Below, piece after piece: positions 1 through 5,676 of a DNA stretch of 5,968 nt. Origin of the DNA: Desulfobacterales bacterium (GTDB taxonomy: Bacteria; Desulfobacterota; Desulfobacteria; Desulfobacterales; C00003060); NCBI GenBank assembly GCA_030613145.1, contig JAUWMM010000132.1:1-5968 (forward strand), in the 5' to 3' direction. The translations under genes and the position numbers were made by a program. The number at the start of each line of letters is the position of its first letter. Positions within the stretch are counted from its first letter, which is position 1. The notes under the pieces were generated by a model, which did not search any database, was not told where the DNA came from, and was given only the letters and a program-made list of their open reading frames with translations.

Positions 1-1
1 C

Positions 2-216
2 GCTGCCGTTCCTGAGGGGGAATTAGCTGTTAATAATTTCAGGTAATTATGCGAACTTTAGACTGACCAGTTCACAAATATGTCAAAGGAACTGGCATCA
101 ATAGTCGGTACCGCCAGGGACCATCTTCTATAGTTTCGGATACTATATTTGCGGCTCAAGCCTTGACACGAAGTTAAGCCTGTGGCAAAAGAGGCCTGCC
201 TGAGGTTTTGGGCTGC
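2..216 (+). ncRNA. Candidate structured RNA or rpmB leader (unidentified)
   Basis: No protein gene is visible in 1-284; all frames are broken by stops. The plus strand can close on itself: 2-7 (GCTGCC) pairs with 211-216 (GGCTGC) around one T-T mismatch, and 11-17 (CCTGAGG) pairs with 199-205 (CCTGAGG) around one G-G mismatch. Inside lie a 7-bp hairpin, 67-73 CCAGTTC with 89-95 GAACTGG, extended by 61-64 GACT with 103-106 AGTC. A second hairpin, 129-134 TATAGT with 142-147 ACTATA, may be framed by 111-114 CCGC and 151-154 GCGG. An alternative hairpin (11-15 with 39-43; 33-38 with 45-50) competes with the outer stem. Size and overall shape are compatible with a 6S-like RNA, but I could not match conserved 6S sequence, nor any riboswitch I know. 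It could equally be the 5' leader of rpmB, or its 5' end may lie outside the window. Inference from pairing only. Confidence 0.25.
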
Positions 217-284
217 ACATCATTACGATATAAAACGAGTTGAACATTCGAGAAATTTGATATCCTTAAAAGGAGTGCAATAAT

Positions 285-488
285 ATGGCAAGAGTATGTG
301 AAATATGCGGGAAAAAACCCATGAGCGGCAATAATGTGAGCCATGCTCACAATCTCACAAAGCGACGCTTTTACCCTAATTTGCAGCAGGTTCGTGCCGT
401 CCGGAATGGCAGTGTCAAGAGAATCAGGGTATGCACACGGTGCATCCGCTCGGGCCTAGTGGAAAAACCGGCCCGATTATATGGTTAG
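285..488 (+). CDS. rpmB: 50S ribosomal protein L28, zinc-binding (C+) form
   Basis: The 67-residue product is a normal length for bacterial L28, a protein of the large ribosomal subunit. The family signature is clear: an N-terminal [12 protein letters not shown], then [20 protein letters not shown], and a basic [10 protein letters not shown] segment. Two CXXC pairs, Cys5/Cys8 and Cys50/Cys53, mark the zinc-ribbon form of L28, as opposed to the cysteine-free paralogue that some bacteria induce under zinc limitation. The start at 285 is supported by AAGGAG at 270-275, nine bases upstream. The gene stands alone on the plus strand, converging with rel 41 bp downstream. The 284 bp upstream may hold a folded leader or a separate RNA. 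Three perfect inverted repeats lie in or near the 3' and middle parts of the coding sequence (335-351, 431-445, 450-476). No Zur-type operator was recognised upstream. Confidence 0.97.
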   Translation: MARVCEICGKKPMSGNNVSHAHNLTKRRFYPNLQQVRAVRNGSVKRIRVCTRCIRSGLVEKPARLYG

Positions 489-509
489 GCCCTACGAGCC
501 GTAAACCGA

Positions 510-531
510 AGGGGACTGAGTTCATCCCCCT
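510..531. terminator. Possible hairpin between convergent rpmB and rel
   Basis: AGGGGA at 510-515 faces TCCCC at 525-529, giving a 5-bp stem with a 9-base loop, between the rpmB stop (488) and the rel stop (530-532). The position suits a shared bidirectional terminator. Neither strand has a proper T-run directly after the stem, and the stem overlaps the rel stop codon, so termination is only suggested by position and pairing. Confidence 0.25.
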
Positions 532-2674
532 AGGCGGCAAGGCGACTAACTTTTATGACGTGCCTGATCTTTTTGATCAAGTTGGTCACATTTGCCAGAT
601 GGTCGGCGCCTGACACAGAGATAGTGAAATAACAATCCGCCCGCTTGTCTGCCCGGGTGTTGACCTTGGCATCCAGGATATTGGCTGCACCCTGGCTTAT
701 AGCCGCAGTAATATTGGCCAAAAGGCCTATCTTGTCGTCACACAGCACATGAATCCTCACTGGGTAAAGCTCATCACTTTCCGGAGCCCATGCCAATTCG
801 ATCCGCCGCTCTGAATCCATGTTTAGAGCATTGAGGCAACTGGTGCGGTGAACCGTTATCCCTTGACCTCTGGTGATATATCCAACCACAAGATCACCCG
901 GCAAGGGAGAGCAGCAATTGGCAAAGCGAACCAGTATGTCGTCGACGCCTCTTACCAATATGCCTGACTTTGCTTTTTTTCCCTTAATACGCTGTTTCAG
1001 CCTGTCGACAATGGTCTCTTTTTCGTCCTTGATCTCAGCTTTCGGGAGCAAGTACCGGGCTACCTGCAGAGGGGTTACCTTGCCGTATCCAACGCTTGCA
1101 ATCAGGTCGTCAGGGGTTTTGTAGCCAAGATCGTGTACCGCTTTTGCCATCTCATCTGATTTCAGAAACTTATTCAGGCTTAAATGGTACTTGCGCAGTG
1201 CCTTCTCGCACATCTCACGTCCCAGCGCCAGACTCAGTTTCCTTTCCTCCCGCTTGATGTGCTGGCGCAGTTGAGATCGGGCCTTGGCTGTCTTGACAAA
1301 GCTCAGCCAATCTTTGCTGGGCTGGTGATTGGACGATGTAATAATTTCGACCCTTTGGCCGGTATTCAGCTCATACTTTAACGGAACCATTCGGCCATCC
1401 ACCTTGGCCCCTGTACACTGGCGTCCCACCTCAGTATGGATCGCATAGGCAAAATCCACGGGGGTGGACCCTTTGGGGAAGGCCAACACATCGCCCCCTG
1501 GTGTGAATACATACACCTCATCAGGAAAAAGTTCGATTCGCACGCTTTCCATGAATTCGTCGGGGTCCTTGAGGTCTTTCTGTTCTTCTACCAGTTTCCT
1601 AAGCCACTGAAAGGCAGCCCCCGCCTTTTGATCAAAGCCGATTTTCTCCTTATACTGCCAGTGAGCCGCAATGCCGTCCCTGGCTACTCGATCCATCTCC
1701 TTCGTGCGAATCTGAATCTCCACCCGCTCCCCCAAAGGTCCGATCACCGTGGTGTGGAGAGACTGGTACATATTGGGTTTGGGGATACCAATGAAATCTT
1801 TGAAACGTTTGGGTATAGGCTTCCATATTGAATGGATGATCCCGATGGCCTGGTAGCACTGCGGCACCGTATCTAGAATAATACGAAAGGCGAGGAGGTC
1901 ATACACCTCCTTAAAATCGACGCCTTGGTTCATCATCTTCTGATAGATGCCATAGAAATGTTTGTGGCGGCCATTGACCTCACAGGAAAGTTCGGCTTCC
2001 GCCATCTTTGTCTCTATAATGTTTCTTATTGTGTTGATATGCTCTTTTTGCTCGTACTTTTTCTGTGCCACCTGGTCGACGATCTCGCGATACGGCTGCG
2101 GGAAAAGATACATGAACGCTATATCTTCTAGTTCCGTCTTAATCCAGTAGATACCGAGACGACTGGCAAGTGGTGCATAAATATCAAGGGTTTCCTGGGC
2201 TATATCGATTTGCTTTTTCTCGTTTTGAAACTGAAGGGTGCGCATGTTGTGCAGCCGATCGCACAGCTTTATCAGGATAACGCGTATATCATCTGCCATG
2301 GCAAGAATCATCTTTCGGATATTTTCGGCCTGACGGGCCTCAGAACTCCGAAATGCCAGACCACTCAGCTTGGTCACGCCCTCCACAATGTGGGCCACCG
2401 GTTCACCAAACAACCTGGTCAAGTCTTCCATGGTTGCTTTTGTGTCTTCCAAGGCATCGTGCAGAAGGCCCGCTGCGGCACTAACGGGGTCCAACTTCAA
2501 ATCGGTCAGTAGTCCGGCGACCTCCAGCGGGTGAGAGAGATAAGGCTCTCCGGAAAGACGCACCTGGCCTTCATGGATTCGTGCCGAGTAAATATATGCC
2601 CTTTCCACGAGGTCCAGGTCTGCCTCCGGGTGGTAGGCACTGATGCGGTCCAGGATGTCAGTGATGCGGATCAT
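530..2674 (-). CDS. rel: Bifunctional (p)ppGpp synthetase/hydrolase, RelA/SpoT family
   Basis: This 714-residue long RSH enzyme makes (p)ppGpp from ATP and GTP/GDP on starved ribosomes and also hydrolyses it. The HD hydrolase domain (about 20-180) keeps the metal and catalytic residues: His48, His72-Asp73, Glu76-Asp77 in HDALED, and Asp139. The synthetase domain (about 230-345) has YDLLAFRI with Asp259, the RFKD motif at 290-293 (the RXKD form of bifunctional enzymes, not the EXDD of synthetase-only RelA), and EIQIRT with Glu319. A TGS domain follows at about 386-446, a helical region, a Cys-rich segment with Cys587-Cys588 and Cys613, and an ACT domain at about 637-711. The start at 2674 (MIRITDILD) fits the family. 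An in-frame ATG at 2752 would add 26 residues encoded by the octamer repeat and is rejected. The Shine-Dalgarno is poor: the nearest GGAG is 16 bases upstream. proS lies 179 bp upstream on the same strand, so readthrough from ispG-proS is plausible. Confidence 0.96.
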   Translation of the reverse strand: MIRITDILDRISAYHPEADLDLVERAYIYSARIHEGQVRLSGEPYLSHPLEVAGLLTDLKLDPVSAAAGLLHDALEDTKATMEDLTRLFGEPVAHIVEGVTKLSGLAFRSSEARQAENIRKMILAMADDIRVILIKLCDRLHNMRTLQFQNEKKQIDIAQETLDIYAPLASRLGIYWIKTELEDIAFMYLFPQPYREIVDQVAQKKYEQKEHINTIRNIIETKMAEAELSCEVNGRHKHFYGIYQKMMNQGVDFKEVYDLLAFRIILDTVPQCYQAIGIIHSIWKPIPKRFKDFIGIPKPNMYQSLHTTVIGPLGERVEIQIRTKEMDRVARDGIAAHWQYKEKIGFDQKAGAAFQWLRKLVEEQKDLKDPDEFMESVRIELFPDEVYVFTPGGDVLAFPKGSTPVDFAYAIHTEVGRQCTGAKVDGRMVPLKYELNTGQRVEIITSSNHQPSKDWLSFVKTAKARSQLRQHIKREERKLSLALGREMCEKALRKYHLSLNKFLKSDEMAKAVHDLGYKTPDDLIASVGYGKVTPLQVARYLLPKAEIKDEKETIVDRLKQRIKGKKAKSGILVRGVDDILVRFANCCSPLPGDLVVGYITRGQGITVHRTSCLNALNMDSERRIELAWAPESDELYPVRIHVLCDDKIGLLANITAAISQGAANILDAKVNTRADKRADCYFTISVSGADHLANVTNLIKKIRHVIKVSRLAA

Positions 2675-2680
2675 GTCAGG

Positions 2681-2704
2681 GATTCGTTCGCTCCGCTCAC
2701 AATC
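2681..2704 (-). promoter_or_regulatory. Small hairpin holding the only SD-like GGAG of rel
   Basis: On the minus strand GATTGT (2704-2699) can pair with ACGAATC (2687-2681, one bulged base), leaving a loop that contains GAGCGGAGCGA. The GGAG in this loop is the only purine-rich ribosome-binding candidate, but it sits 16 bases before the ATG, beyond the usual 5-10. The 3' edge of the stem is only six bases from the start codon. The pairing is seen in the sequence; any effect on translation is inference. Confidence 0.2.
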
Positions 2705-2778
2705 GGAGGAGTGGAGTAGTGGAGTAATGGAGTAATGGAGAGCACTGAACATCCAATACTCCAGTACTCCAGTACTCC
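2705..2778. repeat. 8-bp tandem repeats forming a 27-bp imperfect inverted repeat
   Basis: The left arm (2713-2739) is GGAGTAGT, GGAGTAAT, GGAGTAAT and GGA, preceded by a degenerate unit GGAGGAGT at 2705-2712. The right arm (2752-2778) is the same octamer in inverted orientation (unit CCAGTACT). The loop is 12 bases (2740-2751). The arms match at 24 of 27 positions, and all three mismatches fall on the seventh base of successive octamers. Transcribed from the minus strand it would form a long hairpin about 38 bases before the rel ATG. No T-run follows on that strand, so it is not an ordinary terminator. A start codon at 2752 inside the loop creates a false N-terminal extension of rel. I believe similar octamer clusters are scattered through deltaproteobacterial genomes, but that is from memory and unchecked here. 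Confidence 0.85.
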
Positions 2779-2853
2779 AGAAAAATTAGGTGCATGTACA
2801 ATTTTCAACAACGCCATACCATTTCGATGAGTTGAAGAATTTCCAAAACTAAG

Positions 2854-4380
2854 TTAATAGGCCTTGGCAAAAACCACACGCCGAGTACTCTTGTCCCCGC
2901 AAGAGACACACCTTCCGGTCTCTTTTTCGGCGTGGATGGGAATACAGCGAATCGTAACACTCAGGACTGTCTTGATCTTTTCTTCACACTTCTCGCTTCC
3001 ACACCAGTGGGCAAAGGCAAATCCTCCATGGATCTCAGGCTTTTCAGGATTCTTGGGCGTGAAAAAACTATAGAAGTCATCCTTTGAATCAATAGGCACA
3101 CTGTTTTCTTCCCTGTATCGCAACGCACGGTTAAAGAGGTTGGTTTGAATCTCATCCAACATAGTAACAATGGTCTTAATAAATTGGTCCCGTGGGATCG
3201 ATTCCTTCTCTTTCGGCCCTTTGTCTCTCCGGCCTACAAAGACCGAATTTTGGGCAATGTCCCTCGGGCCTATCTCCACACGGATCGGGACACCCTTTTT
3301 GATCCAGTCCCATCCTCTGCCTCCAATAGTCTGCCTGTCATCAATTTCAACTTCGATCTTACGACCATGGTAATCTTGCCCTCTTAGCTCCCTGGCCAGG
3401 GCTTGGGTGGAGTCCATGACAGTGTTTCTTTCAGCGGCTTTCTTGATAATAGGCATCAAGGCCACGTGAGAGGATGCAATCATGGGAGGAAGCACCAATC
3501 CGTTGTCATCGCCGTGCGTCATAACGATCGCACCGATGAGACGCGTGGAAACCCCCCAGGATGTGGTCCAGGCATACTCCTCTTTTTCCTGAGCAGACTG
3601 GTACTTGATCTCAGAGGCCCTTGCAAAATTTTGTCCCAAAAAATGGGAAGTCCCGGCCTGTAATGCCTTGCGATCCTGCATCATGGCCTCGACCGTATAC
3701 GTATTTACCGCTCCTGGAAATCGCTCAGAGGCCGTCTTTTCGCCCTTGATTACCGGTATCGCAAAATAGGTTTCTGCTAGCTTAGCGTAAATGTCAAGCA
3801 TCTGGAGGGTTCTCTCCATAGCCTCATTCGGGCTGCTGTGGGCGGTGTGCCCCTCTTGCCAGAGGAACTCACTGGTTCTTAGAAAAATGCGAGGTCTCTT
3901 TTCCCATCTGACTACATTTGCCCACTGATTGATAAGCAGAGGTAAATCCCGGTAGCTGCTGACCCACCTTGAAAATGACTCTCCTATGATAGTCTCGGAT
4001 GTCGGCCTCACCACCAATGGCTCTTCCAATGGCCCTGCAGGAACAAGACCTCCGTCTTCGGCTTCTTCCAAGCGGTGATGGGTAACCACGGCACACTCTT
4101 TGGCAAAACCCTCCACATGTTCTGCTTCTTTTTCAAGAAACCGTTTCGGAATGAACAGGGGAAAATAGGCATTCTTCACCCCTGTCTGCTTGAACATATT
4201 ATCCAGAACGTCTCTTATGTTCTCCCACAGGGCATAGCCCCACGGCTTGATGACCATACACCCCCGTACAGGTGAGTTTTCAGCCAAATCTGATGCCTTC
4301 ACCACCTGCTGATACCATTCCGGGTAGTCCTGGCTCCGTGTTGGTGTGATTGCTGTTTTCGCCTTGTTCCCTCTTCCCAT
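2854..4380 (-). CDS. proS: Prolyl-tRNA synthetase, archaeal/eukaryal type (no INS domain)
   Basis: This 508-residue class II synthetase attaches proline to tRNA-Pro in the cytoplasm. Motif 1 lies in the first 80 residues (YPEWYQQVV ... RGCMVIKPWG). RPTSET at 125-130 forms the proline-pocket loop. Motif 2 is RIFLRTSEFLWQEGHTAH at 164-181, and motif 3 is around 275-300 (WGVSTRLIGA ... HGDDNGLVLPP). Only about 95 residues separate motifs 2 and 3, too few for the roughly 180-residue INS editing domain of the usual bacterial ProRS. The anticodon-binding domain follows, then a C-terminal zinc domain with Cys460, Cys465, Cys491 and Cys494, ending in a terminal Tyr (AKAY) as in the archaeal-type family. 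The start at 4380 has GAGG about seven bases upstream and lies one base after the ispG stop (TGA-G-ATG), implying coupling. In-frame ATGs at 4398 (overlapping ispG by 17 bases) and 4428 are possible but less likely. Confidence 0.96.
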   Translation of the reverse strand: MGRGNKAKTAITPTRSQDYPEWYQQVVKASDLAENSPVRGCMVIKPWGYALWENIRDVLDNMFKQTGVKNAYFPLFIPKRFLEKEAEHVEGFAKECAVVTHHRLEEAEDGGLVPAGPLEEPLVVRPTSETIIGESFSRWVSSYRDLPLLINQWANVVRWEKRPRIFLRTSEFLWQEGHTAHSSPNEAMERTLQMLDIYAKLAETYFAIPVIKGEKTASERFPGAVNTYTVEAMMQDRKALQAGTSHFLGQNFARASEIKYQSAQEKEEYAWTTSWGVSTRLIGAIVMTHGDDNGLVLPPMIASSHVALMPIIKKAAERNTVMDSTQALARELRGQDYHGRKIEVEIDDRQTIGGRGWDWIKKGVPIRVEIGPRDIAQNSVFVGRRDKGPKEKESIPRDQFIKTIVTMLDEIQTNLFNRALRYREENSVPIDSKDDFYSFFTPKNPEKPEIHGGFAFAHWCGSEKCEEKIKTVLSVTIRCIPIHAEKETGRCVSCGDKSTRRVVFAKAY

Positions 4381-4381
4381 C

Positions 4382-5455
4382 TCAATGCCTCGCTTCATAC
4401 GCTTCCACTTCCTCAAGAAGAACCTCAACCAGGCTTTGCTCTTTCACTTTCCGCACAACCTTCCCCTTTTTGAAAAGGACCCCATGACCTTTGCCGCCTG
4501 CGATTCCAATGTCAGCCTCACGGGCCTCTCCCGGCCCGTTCACCACACACCCCATGATAGCAAGCTGCACGGGCATGGTCTTGGTGAGCAAGGCCGACTC
4601 CACGCGCTCGACAATGTCTACCAAGTCGATCTCACACCGGCCGCAAGTGGGACACGAAACGATTTCCGGGCCGCGCTGCCGGATCTTCAATGCCTTTAAT
4701 ATCTCGTAGCCGACCCTGATCTCATCCACAGGATCCCGAGTAAGGGAAACCCGCATGGTGTCACCAATGCCCTCAGCAAGAAGGATACCAATACCCAGTG
4801 CGGACTTAACAGTCCCTGAAAAGAGGCTGCCCGCTTCAGTAACACCCACATGGAGCGGGAGGTCTGTCTGAGAAGAAAGCAAGCGGTAGGCTTCCACGGT
4901 TCTCAGCACATCCGATGCCTTTATCGAGACCTTTATGTCGTGAAAATCAAACGACCTGAGCAGCTCAACGTTCCGCAAGGCACTCTCCACCATGGCCTGA
5001 GAAGTTACTCCCCCGTATTTCTTGCGGAGGTTTTTTTCAAGTGAACCGGCATTCACACCCACGCGGATAGGAATGCCTCGCTCCTTGGCCTCGTTGGCCA
5101 CGGCCTTCACTTTCCCCGCCGCCCCTATATTGCCCGGATTGATCCGCAGTCCGTCTGCGCCTGCTTTCATCGCTTCCATGGCCAACCGGTAATCGAAATG
5201 AATATCGGCGACCAGGGGAATGGAGATCTCTTTTTTTATGGAAGTAATCGCTTCTGCGGCTGCCTGATCAGGCACTGCTACCCGCACAAGCTCGCAGCCC
5301 ACTGCCTCTAAGCGTTCAATCTGAGCCACCGTGGCGGCCACATCGTGAGTGTAGGTATTAGTCATGGACTGGACGGCTATAGGAGCTCCGCCACCGATTC
5401 TGAGCCCACCGATAGATATCTGTCTGGTCTCTTTGCGTCTTGCAACGATAGTCAT
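4382..5455 (-). CDS. ispG: 4-hydroxy-3-methylbut-2-enyl diphosphate synthase
   Basis: IspG (GcpE) catalyses the penultimate step of the MEP isoprenoid pathway, reductively converting MEcPP to HMBPP with a [4Fe-4S] cluster. The 357-residue product has the short bacterial two-domain form. The N-terminal TIM barrel shows APIAVQSMTNTYTHD at 24-38, VADIHFDYRLA at 82-92, LRINPGNIG at 103-111 and IPIRVGVNAGSL at 128-139. The C-terminal cluster domain shows SCPTCGRCEIDL with Cys268 and Cys271, then MGCVVNGPGEA with Cys303 and Glu310, the three Cys plus one Glu that hold the cluster. The ATG at 5455 gives the usual N-terminus (RRKTRQI-like, here RRKETRQISIGG). No Shine-Dalgarno is visible before it; the preceding bases are TATAATACC. 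It is the first gene of the ispG-proS pair, with rel further downstream, and is divergent from the radical SAM gene. Confidence 0.97.
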   Translation of the reverse strand: MTIVARRKETRQISIGGLRIGGGAPIAVQSMTNTYTHDVAATVAQIERLEAVGCELVRVAVPDQAAAEAITSIKKEISIPLVADIHFDYRLAMEAMKAGADGLRINPGNIGAAGKVKAVANEAKERGIPIRVGVNAGSLEKNLRKKYGGVTSQAMVESALRNVELLRSFDFHDIKVSIKASDVLRTVEAYRLLSSQTDLPLHVGVTEAGSLFSGTVKSALGIGILLAEGIGDTMRVSLTRDPVDEIRVGYEILKALKIRQRGPEIVSCPTCGRCEIDLVDIVERVESALLTKTMPVQLAIMGCVVNGPGEAREADIGIAGGKGHGVLFKKGKVVRKVKEQSLVEVLLEEVEAYEARH

Positions 5456-5458
5456 GGT

Positions 5459-5479
5459 ATTATATCGTCAGACTGTCAA
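5459..5479 (-). promoter_or_regulatory. TTGACA and TATAAT hexamers with 9-base gap before ispG
   Basis: On the minus strand a perfect TTGACA (5479-5474) is followed after nine bases by a perfect TATAAT (5464-5459), which ends three bases before the ispG ATG. Each hexamer matches the sigma-70 consensus, but a 9-base spacer is far from the normal 16-18, so they cannot act together as a standard promoter. TATAAT alone, without a -35, would start transcription within or just after the ATG. Probably at least partly coincidental. Confidence 0.15.
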
Positions 5480-5536
5480 CAGCTCTCTAAACTGAGAACC
5501 TAAAGGGGTAAATGGTACTGTAAACACAATGTTATA

Positions 5537-5604
5537 AACTTAAGGACCGTTCCTATAAAGTCCCGCCTCCCTTTAGAAAAGGGGAGAAATTTTGTGCTTA
5601 AGTT
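5537..5604. repeat. Inverted repeat bracketing the intergenic hairpin
   Basis: AACTTAAG at 5537-5544 is the exact reverse complement of CTTAAGTT at 5597-5604. Between them lie a small near-palindrome (AGGA-CCGT-TCCT, 5543-5554) and the hairpin at 5567-5586. Because CTTAAG is itself palindromic, part of the match is expected by chance. The nested layout resembles a small dispersed palindromic element or a folded leader of the radical SAM gene; the region 5456-5676 holds no other gene. Confidence 0.35.
5567..5593 (+). terminator. Hairpin followed by short T-run in divergent region
   Basis: CTCCCTTT (5567-5574) pairs with AAGGGGAG (5579-5586) over 8 bp with one T-G wobble and a 4-base AGAA loop, followed by AAATTTT. 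It looks like a weak intrinsic terminator on the plus strand, but no gene on that strand ends here: the only plus-strand gene nearby starts at 5677. It could instead attenuate a transcript starting between 5456 and 5566, or be part of a dispersed palindrome. Confidence 0.3.
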
Positions 5605-5676
5605 AATGACATTGACTGTAAAAATATAAGGTTAGCAAACTCACACTTTTTCTTCAAGGAAAATAAAGGCCTGTTT

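Noticed and set aside
101..120. GGTACCGCC resembling the T-box antiterminator core
   Set aside because: Only the short GGTACCGC core matches; no specifier stem, no terminator after it, and the downstream gene (L28) is not a T-box target.
165..185. ACGAAGTTAAGCCTG resembling a piece of 5S rRNA
   Set aside because: Only a short internal similarity; flanking 5S helices and conserved loops are missing.
163..190. Consensus TTGACA as -35 of an rpmB promoter
   Set aside because: At 16-18 bases downstream the sequence is CAAAAG or similar, not a -10 element. TATAAA at 229-234 has only TTTTGG at the right distance upstream. Neither makes a supported promoter.
431..613. 60-codon plus-strand open frame overlapping the 3' end of rpmB
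   Set aside because: Out of frame with rpmB, runs antisense into rel, and shows no protein family features.
1436..1831. 131-codon plus-strand open frame inside rel
   Set aside because: Antisense shadow of the well-conserved synthetase/TGS coding region, with no recognisable domain or ribosome-binding site.
2786..2815. Possible separate rel promoter (TTGTTG, 17 bases, TAATTT on the minus strand)
   Set aside because: Each hexamer matches the consensus at only three of six positions.
2804..2836. TTCAAC/GTTGAA inverted repeat after proS
   Set aside because: Six base pairs with a 21-base loop and no T-run; too weak to call a terminator.
4346..4699. 117-codon plus-strand open frame across the proS/ispG junction
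   Set aside because: Antisense to two conserved genes; product has no recognisable features.
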